From contig JAFGTV010000008.1 of the NCBI GenBank assembly GCA_016938875.1, positions 372,001 to 436,000 of the forward strand: DNA of 64,000 bases, read 5' to 3'. Position numbers and translations under genes: made by a program. Origin of the DNA: Paracoccaceae bacterium. GTDB lineage: Bacteria; Pseudomonadota; Alphaproteobacteria; Rhodobacterales; Rhodobacteraceae. This document shows, in pieces, positions 1 through 9,129 of this stretch (the stretch's first letter is position 1; each line of letters starts with the position of its first letter). The notes under the pieces are model-generated. The model saw only the letters and a program-made list of their open reading frames with translations. It made no database searches and was not told the origin of the DNA.

Positions 1-1028
1 ACGCTGACCGCGTCGTGGCTGTGCAGGCTTTCCTGGTGGCTGGCGATCACCCGGAAATCAGCGATCCGCGGGTCGCGGTGCAACCCCTCGCAGAAAAGCC
101 GCGCGGCATCCTCGACAAAAATCGGGTTGGCGGCGTTCAGTTCCGCAAAGGCCTGTTCATCCTCGCGCTTGACCATCACCTGCGTCTCGGTCGGAACCGC
201 GGCGCGGCAGATCTCGATCAGATCCTCGAACCAGACACAGTCCGAACCGGGTTCCAGCGCCACCGAAATCCGCGCGACCGAGCGTTGCGAATGAGGCGTG
301 GCCAGTTGTCCCCGCTCTCGGCGCGCATGTTCGGAAAGTTCAAGCGAGCACGGGCAGGTCGAGCTGTAGACATAGTCCATGTGCATGATCTTCTTGGCGA
401 TTCCCTGTGACTCGACCAATTCCAGGGCAAAGTCGTAATATTGGAATCCTTCAAGTCCCGAGCGCAGCGCGCGGACCTTCATCGGGAAGGAAAAGCGCAT
501 CATGATACGCGCGTCAAAACTCTCCAGGTCGGCCTTGTAGCTGTCCAGAGCCGCCTCGATCACCTCAAAGCTGAAGGTGCGCTCGGCATGGGCATAAAAG
601 CTGCGCATGATGCGCGACATGTTGATGCCCTTCTTCTCGGCCTCCAGGCTGACGGTGCCGGTCACCGAGGTTTCCAGCGTCAGGTCACCATTGTCGCGGG
701 TGTGAAACCGGATCGGCAGGCGGAAATTGGAAATCCCCACATGTTGGATCTGGCGGCGGGCGCCGCGGATCAGGCTGGCAGGGCCATTTTGCAGATCCGG
801 CAGGGTTTCCCGATAGGCCGCATCCGCATTGAAATCCTGCGGATAGGCGCGGCTGAGCGCGGGATAGTCGTGCACCGGGCGACCGGGCACCAGCCCCGCC
901 ACGGCCGGGTCCAGGGTTTCCAGTTCGGCAGCGCCCGCACCGGCGGCCCAACTGCGCAGCAGCGCAAGCGCGCGCTCTGCCTCGTCGCGGGTGGGCTGGC
1001 GTTCGATGTCGCGGTTATGGATGTTCAT
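1..1028 (-). CDS. folE2: GTP cyclohydrolase FolE2 (type IB), truncated at the window edge
   Basis: Minus-strand translation MNIHNRDIERQPTRDEAERAL...GISNFRLPIRF...MRSFYAHAERTFSFEVIE...YVYSSTCPCSLELSEHARRERGQLATPHSQRSVARISV matches the FolE2 family; no stop inside the window. Confidence 0.9.
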   Translation of the reverse strand, partial: MNIHNRDIERQPTRDEAERALALLRSWAAGAGAAELETLDPAVAGLVPGRPVHDYPALSRAYPQDFNADAAYRETLPDLQNGPASLIRGARRQIQHVGISNFRLPIRFHTRDNGDLTLETSVTGTVSLEAEKKGINMSRIMRSFYAHAERTFSFEVIEAALDSYKADLESFDARIMMRFSFPMKVRALRSGLEGFQYYDFALELVESQGIAKKIMHMDYVYSSTCPCSLELSEHARRERGQLATPHSQRSVARISVALEPGSDCVWFEDLIEICRAAVPTETQVMVKREDEQAFAELNAANPIFVEDAARLFCEGLHRDPRIADFRVIASHQESLHSHDAVS

Positions 1029-1130
1029 CGGGATATTCCCTTTCGCCTGCGTCGTGCCGAGACCCATAAATGGGGGCATCGCGCGCAATGTCCAATTTCT
1101 TGTCATGGGGAATACGTGCCGCGGTCAGGT

Positions 1131-2301
1131 TCAGATCATATCCAGCGCCGATTTGAGGTCCGCAATCAGGTCGGCGGGATCCTCCAGCCCGACGCTGAGC
1201 CGGATCAGCCCCGGCGTGATGCCCAGCCGCGCCCTTTGATCCTGCGACAGGCGCTTGTGGGTGGTGGTGGCGGGGTGGGTTGCAATACTCTTGGCGTCGC
1301 CCAGGTTGTTGGAAATACGAATGATTTTCAGCGCATTGAGCAGTTTGAACGCCGCCTCACGACCGCCGGCCACGTCGATCGACAGCACCGTGCCGCCCTC
1401 GGGCATCAGCGCGTGGCCCGGGTCGGTGGACAGGCCGGGATAGATCACCCGCGCCAGCCGCGCCTCCCCCGCCAGCGCGCCGGCGATCTCCAGCGCAGCC
1501 GCGGCCTGGGCGCGCACCCGCAGGTCCAGCGTTTCCAGCCCCTTGAGCATGACCCAGGCGTTGAACGGGCTCAGCGCGCCGCCGGTATGTTTCATATAGG
1601 TCTCGACCGGACCGGGGATATCGTCCTCACGCCCCAGGATCACCCCGCCCAGACAGCGCCCCTGACCGTCGATATGCTTGGTCGCGGAATAGACCACCAG
1701 ATCGGCGCCCTGCTCGATGGCCCGCGAAAAGACCGGCGTGGCGAAAACATTGTCCACGATCACCGTCGCCCCGACGCCATGGGCAATCTGGGCAACGGCT
1801 GCGGTGTCGATCACCTCCAGCGTGGGGTTCGAGACGGATTCAAAGAATACCGCCCGGGTGCCCGGCGTAACCGCGGCGCGCCATTGCTCCAGGTCGGTGC
1901 CGTCCACGAACGCCACCTCGACACCCAACCGCGGCAAGATTTCCTCGAGGATATACAGGCACGATCCGAACAGCGCGCGCGCCGCCACCACCCGATCGCC
2001 CGCACCCAGCGTGGCCATCAGCGCGCCGTTGACCGCCGCCATGCCCGACGCCGTGGCAAAGGCCGCCTCGGCCCCCTCCAGCGTGGCGATGCGGTCCTGG
2101 AACATCGCCACGGTCGGGTTGCCGAAACGGGCATAGATGAACTCATCCGCCCCCGGCTCGACAAAGCGCGCCTCGGCAGCCTCGGCGCTGGGATAGTCGA
2201 ACCCCTGCGTCAGAAACAGCGCCTCGCTCAGCTCGCCATACTGGCTGCGCCGGGTGCCCGCATGCACCGCCTGGGTGCGTTTCGACCAGGTTACGCCCAT
2301 T
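1131..2301 (-). CDS. metZ: O-succinylhomoserine sulfhydrylase (PLP-dependent Cys/Met metabolism)
   Basis: ORF with SATKHIDGQGRCLGGVILG PLP-lysine region; likely start MGVTWSKRTQAVHAGTRRSQYGE at 2301, preceded by an AGGAGG SD and a SAM-II-like element. Confidence 0.9.
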
Positions 2302-2320
2302 TTTCGCGCCCTCCTGCGCA

Positions 2321-2358
2321 AAGAAAAACCCCCACCGTCACCAAGACGCCGGGGGCTT
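2321..2358 (-). terminator. Candidate intrinsic terminator between the SAM-II-like aptamer and metZ
   Basis: Minus strand AAGCCCCCGGCGTCTTGGTGACGGTGGGGGTTTTTCTTT: CCCCC..CGTC / GACG..GGGGG stem then a T-tract; coordinates approximate. Confidence 0.6.
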
Positions 2359-2364
2359 GCCCTG

Positions 2365-2420
2365 ACCTCTTTAGCGGAATGTTTAACGTGGCCCGCAATC
2401 CGGTAAACAAATCGCCACAG
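2365..2420 (-). promoter_or_regulatory. SAM-II-like riboswitch upstream of metZ
   Basis: Minus strand CTGTGGCGATTTGTTTACCGGATTGCGGGCCACGTTAAACATTCCGCTAAAGAGG: P1 GTGGC/GCCAC and the conserved GATTTG...GTTAAACA...GCTAAAG core. Confidence 0.85.
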
Positions 2421-2580
2421 CACCGCTAGGGGTAAGCCCAACATCCCGAGGCGTCAAGCCGCGTCCCGCGCGGGGCCGTTGGCATAGGATCACGGCGTCT
2501 TGCGTCGCGGCACCGGGCGCTGCCCTTGCCCTTTGCGCTGAATGCCCCATCCTTGGCCCCGCCCCAAACAGGAACGTGCC

Positions 2581-3285
2581 ATGCCCTCCGAGATCGAACT
2601 TTACTACTGGCCCACCCCGAATGGCTGGAAAATCACCATCGCGCTAGAGGAGATGGGCCTGCCCTACCGGGTGCACCTTGTCGATATCGGCGCTGGCGAC
2701 CAGTTCGACCCGGACTTCCTCAAGATCGCGCCGAACAACCGCATGCCCGCGATCATCGACCCCGACGGGCCCGGCGGCGCGCCGGTGTCACTCTTCGAAT
2801 CCGGGGCGATCTTGATGTACCTGGCGCGCAAGACGGGGCAATTCTACGGCCAGGCCCCGCGCGACCAGATCACGGTCGAACAATGGCTGATGTGGCAAAT
2901 GGGCGGCGTCGGGCCGATGGCGGGCCAGGCCCATCATTTCCTGAAATACGCCCCCGCCATGGACCCGCCCAATGACCTGCCCTACGCCAAGGATCGCTAC
3001 CGGGCCGAGGTCGCGCGACTCTATCACGTGCTGGACCGGCAGCTGGCCGAGACCCGATATGTGGCCGGCGATTTCTATTCGATCGCCGACATGGCGATCT
3101 GGCCTTGGGCGTCTCTTTGGCAGGGTCAGCAGCAAACGCTGGACGACAAACCGCATCTGGCGCGCTGGCTGGACGCGGTCGGCGCGCGACCGGCGGTCCG
3201 GCGTGGCCGCGCCGTGTCGTCGGACAAACGCGGCGACCTGGGCCGGGATCGCGGCGCGCAATCGGTCTTGTTCAAGCGGGGCTAG
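2581..3285 (+). CDS. Glutathione S-transferase (YghU/Ure2-like)
   Basis: MPSEIELYYWPTPNGWKITIALEEMGLPYRVHLVDIGAGDQFDPDFLKIAPNNRMPAIID..SLFESGAILMYLARKTG. Confidence 0.85.
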   Translation: MPSEIELYYWPTPNGWKITIALEEMGLPYRVHLVDIGAGDQFDPDFLKIAPNNRMPAIIDPDGPGGAPVSLFESGAILMYLARKTGQFYGQAPRDQITVEQWLMWQMGGVGPMAGQAHHFLKYAPAMDPPNDLPYAKDRYRAEVARLYHVLDRQLAETRYVAGDFYSIADMAIWPWASLWQGQQQTLDDKPHLARWLDAVGARPAVRRGRAVSSDKRGDLGRDRGAQSVLFKRG

Positions 3286-3460
3286 TCCCAACGGGGATCA
3301 GGATCGTTTCCGCGCCTCAATCGCAAAGCAGACCCCCCCTGCCCCTTTTCCAACCCGTCGCAGCCCTGCCGCACCCCCCCTTCTTCTGGTTTGAAATATC
3401 CCGGGGGCGCGGGGGCAGCGCCCCCGCCCGTCGCGCGGGGCCCTGCGCCCCATTGCGCCC

Positions 3461-4825
3461 CTAGCGCAACACTTCCCGTTTCCAGAACCGGGTCATCATC
3501 AGCACACCGGCCAACGCCAGGCCGCTGGCCAGGCCCAGCCATACGCCGATCCCGCCCCAGCCCAGGCCAAAGGCCAATCCATAGCCCACCGGAAACCCGA
3601 CCAGCCAATAGCTGATCCCGGCCATCACCATCGGCACACGGGTGTCCTGAACCCCGCGCAGCAGGCCCAGTGCCATGACCTGCGCGCCATCGGCGAACTG
3701 AAACAGTGCCGCCGCCGCCAACAACCCCGTGCCGATGGCGATCACCGCGGCCCGGTCGGGTTCGGCAGGGTCCAGGAACAGCGAAATCAGCGGCCCCGGA
3801 ACCCCCAGGAACAGCACGATCGTGGCCAGCGCCATCGTCATCGACAGCCCGATCGCCACCACCGCCCCCCGCCGCAGCGCCACTCGGTCGCCCACGCCCA
3901 GCGCGCGCCCGGCCCGGATCGTCGCGGCATTCGACAGCCCCATATGCACCATGAACGTCGCCGCCGAGATTTGCAGCGCGATCCCGTGCGCGGCCAGCGG
4001 CAGCGTGCCCAGCCAGCCCATCATCACCGATGACCCGGCGAACAAACCCACCTCGGACAGGCTGGTCAGCCCGATCGGCCAGCCCAGGCGGAACACCCGG
4101 CCAAACGCCTCTCGGTCCGGACGCCAGAGCCGTTGAAACAGCGCATGTTCCGGGGTGGCGCGGATCGCATAGGCCACCAACAGGCCCATCGATACCACCT
4201 GCACCAGCACCGAGGACAGCGCCGCCCCGCGCACCCCCATCTCGGGCGCGCCCCAGTTGCCAAAGATCAGCGCGTAATTGCCCAGCACGTTCACCGCCAC
4301 CGCCCCCAGGGTGACCCACAGAACGACGCGGGTCCGCTCCAGCGCGGCCAGATAGCTTTTGAGAACCATCACCACCAGCGCTGGCACCATGCTCAGCCCG
4401 TTGATCGTCAGGTATTGCTGGGCGATGCGCGACACCTCGGGGGTCTGGCCCAGGCCCAGGAATATCCGTTCGGACACCAGGAAAAGGGGCATCGTCAGCA
4501 CCCCGAATCCCACCGAGATCCACAACGCCATACGGGTCACCCGGCGCACCTGCGCCTCTTCGCCCGCGGCGGCGGCGGTGGCCACCATCGGCATGACCGC
4601 CCAGGCAAAGCCCGATCCCATGATGAACAGCACGAAAAACAGCGACCCGCCCAGAACCTCGCCCGCCAGGGCCTCGATCCCGTAGCGGCCCAACATCACC
4701 GCGTCGCTCAGCGAAATGGCGAATTGCGCCAGGTGGCTGCCGATCAGCGGCAGGCCCAATACCAGCGTGGCGCGCAGATGGGCGGCATAGCTCATCGGGG
4801 GGGCGGGGATCGGGCGGGCGGTCAT
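3461..4825 (-). CDS. MATE family efflux transporter
   Basis: 12-TM MATE-like translation (LRATLVLGLPLIGSHLAQFAISLSDAVMLGRYG...); start may be internal (MSYAAHLRATL). Confidence 0.85.
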   Translation of the reverse strand: MTARPIPAPPMSYAAHLRATLVLGLPLIGSHLAQFAISLSDAVMLGRYGIEALAGEVLGGSLFFVLFIMGSGFAWAVMPMVATAAAAGEEAQVRRVTRMALWISVGFGVLTMPLFLVSERIFLGLGQTPEVSRIAQQYLTINGLSMVPALVVMVLKSYLAALERTRVVLWVTLGAVAVNVLGNYALIFGNWGAPEMGVRGAALSSVLVQVVSMGLLVAYAIRATPEHALFQRLWRPDREAFGRVFRLGWPIGLTSLSEVGLFAGSSVMMGWLGTLPLAAHGIALQISAATFMVHMGLSNAATIRAGRALGVGDRVALRRGAVVAIGLSMTMALATIVLFLGVPGPLISLFLDPAEPDRAAVIAIGTGLLAAAALFQFADGAQVMALGLLRGVQDTRVPMVMAGISYWLVGFPVGYGLAFGLGWGGIGVWLGLASGLALAGVLMMTRFWKREVLR

Positions 4826-4874
4826 GGGGCGGGCTTAGCCGCCCGTCCGCAACACGGCAAGCCCGCAGATCCCC

Positions 4875-5471
4875 CTAGCCCGGTCGCCGGGCCACCAGAT
4901 CGACCAGGGCGGCCCGCCCGGTATGGCCGCGCCCTTCGGCGATCTGGCCGTCATAGTCGCGCAACTGCACGATCTCGAAATCGGCAAAGCGATCGCGCAG
5001 CAAATCCGCCGTATACATCTGATCGGCATGGGGCGGGCCCCCGGTGCCATAGCCCACCTGCCGGGGCGCGAACCCGTGCAGCAGGATCAACCCGCCGGGG
5101 CGCAGCGCACGTTTCATCCCCGCCATCAGCCGGTCCTGAAAGGGACGCGGCGCGAACTGGATAAAGATGCCGATCACCGCGTCATAGCTGTGCGCGTCCC
5201 AGTCCCATTCGTCCAGGTCCGCCAGGTGAAAATCGACCTGAACACCGCGCGCATCGGCCAGGCGGCGGGCCTTTTGCACGGCATTCGGCGCACCCTCGAC
5301 GGCGGTGACAGTATGGCCCTGGGTGGCCAGCCAGACGGCGTTGCGCCCCTCGCCCTCGGCCACCGACAGAACATGCGCCCCCACAGGCAGGCGCGCGGCC
5401 TCGCGCACCAGAAACCCTGCCGGGTCGGTGCCGTAAAGATAGTCCTCGCCGGCAAAGCGGTCGTTCCACAT
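4875..5471 (-). CDS. Class I SAM-dependent methyltransferase
   Basis: MWNDRFAGEDYLYGTDPAGFLVREAARLPVGAHVLSVAEGEGRNAVWLATQG motif I. Confidence 0.85.
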   Translation of the reverse strand: MWNDRFAGEDYLYGTDPAGFLVREAARLPVGAHVLSVAEGEGRNAVWLATQGHTVTAVEGAPNAVQKARRLADARGVQVDFHLADLDEWDWDAHSYDAVIGIFIQFAPRPFQDRLMAGMKRALRPGGLILLHGFAPRQVGYGTGGPPHADQMYTADLLRDRFADFEIVQLRDYDGQIAEGRGHTGRAALVDLVARRPG

Positions 5472-5532
5472 GCGCCCATCCCCCTGACCCGCATTTAGGC
5501 GCGCGCTCCAAGAGGGGCAAGGCGCGCGCCGC

Positions 5533-6480
5533 TCAGACCCCGCGCGGGATGCGCAGGTCGGGATGCAGCGACGTGCCCAGGATATGGTCGGCCTTGTGGA
5601 TCACATGCTCGGCCCGCCCGACGATCAGCGGATCGGGGGCGCGGGCGATCTTTTCGTCCTTGCCCGGATAGTCCAGCCCATGCAGGAAATGACGCATGCA
5701 GTTGAGCCGCGCGCGTTTCTTGTCGTTGGACTTGATGATCGCCCAGGGCGCATCGGCGGTGTCGGTGTAAAAGAACATCGCCTCCTTGGCCTCGGTATAA
5801 TCGTCCCACTTGTCCAGGCTGGCCTTGTCGATCGGTGACAGCTTCCAGCGTTTCAGCGGGTCGGTCTCGCGCGCCTCGAACCGGCGGCGCTGTTCATCCT
5901 GGGTGACCGAGAACCAGTATTTGTAGAGCCGGATGCCAGAATTCACGAACATCCGCTCCAGCTCGGGCGTTTGGCGCATGAATTCCAGGTATTCCGAGGG
6001 GCTGCAAAACCCCATCACCCGTTCCACGCCTGCGCGGTTGTACCAGGAGCGGTCATAGAACACCATTTCCCCCACCGTGGGCAGTTCGCGCACATAGCGC
6101 TGAAAGAACCATTGGCCCTTTTCCTCCCATGTGGGTTTGTTGAGCGCCACGACACGCGCCGAGCGCGGGTTCAGGTGCTCCATGAACCGCTTGATCGTGC
6201 CGCCCTTTCCCGCCGCGTCGCGCCCCTCGAACAGGATGACGAATTTCTGGCCGGTTTCCTGCGCCCAGATCTGAACCTTCAGCAATTCGGCCTGAAGCTT
6301 GGCCTTTTGCGCCTCGTAGGCGCGGCGCGACATCCGGGTGTCATAGGGGTATTCGCCGGATTCGAACGCATGGGCGATCGACGCGGGCGAGGCCATGGGG
6401 GCACCTGCCTTGCCGTTGGGTTTAGGCAAGGTCTTTGCGGGCGCGGCCTGCTTGGCCACGGACGCTGCTGGATCGGCCAT
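5533..6480 (-). CDS. ppk2: Polyphosphate kinase 2
   Basis: FVILFEGRDAAGKGGTIKRFMEHLNPRSARVVAL Walker A and FYDRSWYNRAGVERVMGFC. Confidence 0.92.
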   Translation of the reverse strand: MADPAASVAKQAAPAKTLPKPNGKAGAPMASPASIAHAFESGEYPYDTRMSRRAYEAQKAKLQAELLKVQIWAQETGQKFVILFEGRDAAGKGGTIKRFMEHLNPRSARVVALNKPTWEEKGQWFFQRYVRELPTVGEMVFYDRSWYNRAGVERVMGFCSPSEYLEFMRQTPELERMFVNSGIRLYKYWFSVTQDEQRRRFEARETDPLKRWKLSPIDKASLDKWDDYTEAKEAMFFYTDTADAPWAIIKSNDKKRARLNCMRHFLHGLDYPGKDEKIARAPDPLIVGRAEHVIHKADHILGTSLHPDLRIPRGV

Positions 6481-6671
6481 GCAAATCTCCTTCGGCAATC
6501 TAGAAGTAGTCTAAGGCATTCCCGACCGGATCGCCTTGAGGGATGTCAAGAAACTGTTACAAAACCTGCCCGGCCCAGGCCTGTGGCCCCCTACCCCTTG
6601 TGGGCCATTGCCCAAGCCCACCAAAACCTGTTCTAATGCGCGCAATCCAACCCCCAGGAAACGAGCAGCCC

Positions 6672-8636
6672 ATGCCCGCCGACGATCTTCTCTCCGGGGC
6701 CGCCAGCCCCGACACCTATGACGCCTCTTCCATCGAGGTGCTGGAGGGGCTGGAGCCCGTCCGCAAACGCCCCGGCATGTATATCGGCGGCACCGACGAA
6801 CGTGCGTTGCACCACCTGGTGGCCGAGGTGCTGGACAACTCGATGGACGAGGCCGTGGCCGGGCACGCCACCCGGATCGAGGTCGAGCTGCACCCCGACT
6901 ATTCCGTGACCATCCGCGACAACGGGCGCGGCATCCCCGTCGATCCGCACCCCAAGTTTCCCGACAAATCCGCGCTGGAGGTCATCCTGTGCACCCTGCA
7001 TGCGGGCGGCAAGTTCTCGGGCAAGGCCTATCAGACCTCGGGCGGCCTGCACGGGGTGGGCGTGTCGGTGGTCAACGCGCTGTCGGACCATCTTCGGGTC
7101 GAGGTCGCGCGCGGCCGCGAGTTGTTCGCCCAGGAGTTTTCCCGCGGCATCCCCCAGGGCCCGATACAACCCGTCGGCGCGGCGCCCAACCGGCGCGGCA
7201 CCTCGGTCACGTTTCACGCCGACCCCGAGATTTTCGGCAGCCACCGCTTCAAACCCGCCCGAATGCTCAAGATGGTCCGGTCCAAGGCCTATCTCTTTTC
7301 AGGCGTGGAAATCCGCTGGAAATCCGCGATCCCGGATGGCGACACCCCGATGGAGGCCGTGTTCCACTTCCCCGGCGGGTTGGCCGATTACCTGAACGAA
7401 ACCCTGGGCAAGGCCGCGACCTATGCCGAGCGTCCGTTTGCCGGAAAGGTCTCGTTCCAGGAAAAGTTCGGCCAGCCGGGATCGGTGGAATGGGCGATCA
7501 ACTGGACCCCCTCGCGCGACGGGTTCATCAACTCCTACTGCAACACGGTGCCCACGCCCGAGGGCGGCACCCACGAGCAGGGCTTTTGGGCCGCGATCCT
7601 GAAGGGCATCCGGGCCTACGGCGAACTGGCCAGCAACCGCAAGGCCGCCCAGATCACCCGCGACGACCTGATCACGGGCGGCTGCGCGATGGTGTCGACC
7701 TTTATCCGCGAACCCGAATTCGTCGGCCAGACCAAGGACCGCCTGGCCACGACCGAGGCCGCGCGCATGGTCGAGGGCGCGGTGCGCGACCATTTCGACA
7801 ACTGGCTGGCCTCCGACACCAAATCGGCCGGCGCGATCCTGGATTTCCTGGTGCTGCGCGCCGAAGAGCGGCTGAAACGCCGCGCCGAAAAGGAAACCCA
7901 GCGCAAGACCGCCACCAAGCGGCTGCGCCTGCCCGGCAAGCTGGTGGATTGTTCCGCCACCAACCGCGCGGGAACCGAGTTGTTCATCGTCGAGGGCGAC
8001 AGCGCGGGCGGGTCCGCCAAAATGGCGCGAGAGCGCAAGACACAGGCGCTGTTGCCGCTGCGGGGCAAGATCCTGAACGTGCTGGGCGCGGCCTCGTCGA
8101 AACTGGGCACCAACGCCGAGATCAGCGACCTGACCCAGGCGCTGGGCACCGGGATGGGCACGCGGTTCAACCTGGACGACCTGCGCTATGACAAAGTCAT
8201 CATCATGACCGACGCCGATGTCGACGGCGCGCATATCGCGTCGCTGCTGATGACCTTCTTCTTCACCCAGATGCGCCCGCTCATCGACCACGGGCACCTG
8301 TACCTGGCCTGCCCGCCGCTGTTCCGCCTGACCCAAGGCGCGAAGCGCGTTTATGCGCTGGACGAGGCCGAAAAGGCGATGTGGCTGGAAAAGGGCCTGG
8401 GCGGCAAGGGCAAGATCGACGTGTCCCGCTTCAAGGGCCTGGGCGAAATGGACGCCAAGGACCTTAAGGAAACCACGATGGACCCCGCCAGCCGCAAACT
8501 GATCCGCGTCTCCATCGACGAGGACGAACCGGGAGAGACCGCCGACCTGGTGGAGCGCCTGATGGGCAAGAAACCGGAATTGCGGTTCCAGTATATCCAG
8601 GAGAATGCGAGGTTCGTGGAGGAGGTGGATGTTTGA
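6672..8636 (+). CDS. parE: DNA topoisomerase IV subunit B
   Basis: [35 protein letters not shown] ATPase; [41 protein letters not shown]; ends RFVEEVDV*. Confidence 0.95.
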   Translation: MPADDLLSGAASPDTYDASSIEVLEGLEPVRKRPGMYIGGTDERALHHLVAEVLDNSMDEAVAGHATRIEVELHPDYSVTIRDNGRGIPVDPHPKFPDKSALEVILCTLHAGGKFSGKAYQTSGGLHGVGVSVVNALSDHLRVEVARGRELFAQEFSRGIPQGPIQPVGAAPNRRGTSVTFHADPEIFGSHRFKPARMLKMVRSKAYLFSGVEIRWKSAIPDGDTPMEAVFHFPGGLADYLNETLGKAATYAERPFAGKVSFQEKFGQPGSVEWAINWTPSRDGFINSYCNTVPTPEGGTHEQGFWAAILKGIRAYGELASNRKAAQITRDDLITGGCAMVSTFIREPEFVGQTKDRLATTEAARMVEGAVRDHFDNWLASDTKSAGAILDFLVLRAEERLKRRAEKETQRKTATKRLRLPGKLVDCSATNRAGTELFIVEGDSAGGSAKMARERKTQALLPLRGKILNVLGAASSKLGTNAEISDLTQALGTGMGTRFNLDDLRYDKVIIMTDADVDGAHIASLLMTFFFTQMRPLIDHGHLYLACPPLFRLTQGAKRVYALDEAEKAMWLEKGLGGKGKIDVSRFKGLGEMDAKDLKETTMDPASRKLIRVSIDEDEPGETADLVERLMGKKPELRFQYIQENARFVEEVDV

Positions 8637-9129
8637 ACTGACCGACTACTTAGAGAAGAACTTAGATCGTCAAATAGACTTTATAAGAGCATCAGAAACT
8701 CGCCTAAGGTTCCTAGTGCCAATGATCTCGCTCTCACTAGCAGCATGGGCAACTGCATTTAGAGTGGCTGATATTGGAGCATACAGCAATGCCACCGCTG
8801 GGATAGTTTCTATCTTTTTGATAGTCCTGTCACTCTTCTTCTGCTATCGTTCAGTTTTTCCAAACCTAAGGGGCGCAGAAAATTCAAATATATTTTTTTA
8901 CCATATTTGCCAGAAAAGCTTCTCCGAATTTCGATGTACATCGGAGAATATGTCTGAAAAAGAGTATAATCGCGACCTCATCGAGCAATGTTATGTAAAT
9001 GCAAGAATAGCAAACTCGAAATTTAAGAACATAAGCCGAGCAATGTTGAGCTGGTTTCTATCACTTGTGCCCTTGACAGTGTTCCTTGTGCTTCAAATGG
9101 ATGCGCTTAAAAATGTCGGAAATCAGTGA
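8629..9129 (+). CDS. Candidate Pycsar transmembrane effector (PycTM-like)
   Basis: [40 protein letters not shown]...(TM)...NIFFYHICQKSFSEF...RDLIEQCYVNARIANSKFKNISRAML(TM); layout and FF.xI..+ QxxxNAxIAxxKF pattern as in the Pycsar effector family; AT-rich. Confidence 0.75.
   Translation: MFELTDYLEKNLDRQIDFIRASETRLRFLVPMISLSLAAWATAFRVADIGAYSNATAGIVSIFLIVLSLFFCYRSVFPNLRGAENSNIFFYHICQKSFSEFRCTSENMSEKEYNRDLIEQCYVNARIANSKFKNISRAMLSWFLSLVPLTVFLVLQMDALKNVGNQ

Noticed and set aside
441-2429. 662-aa plus-strand ORF
   Set aside because: Antisense to folE2 and metZ; no family resemblance
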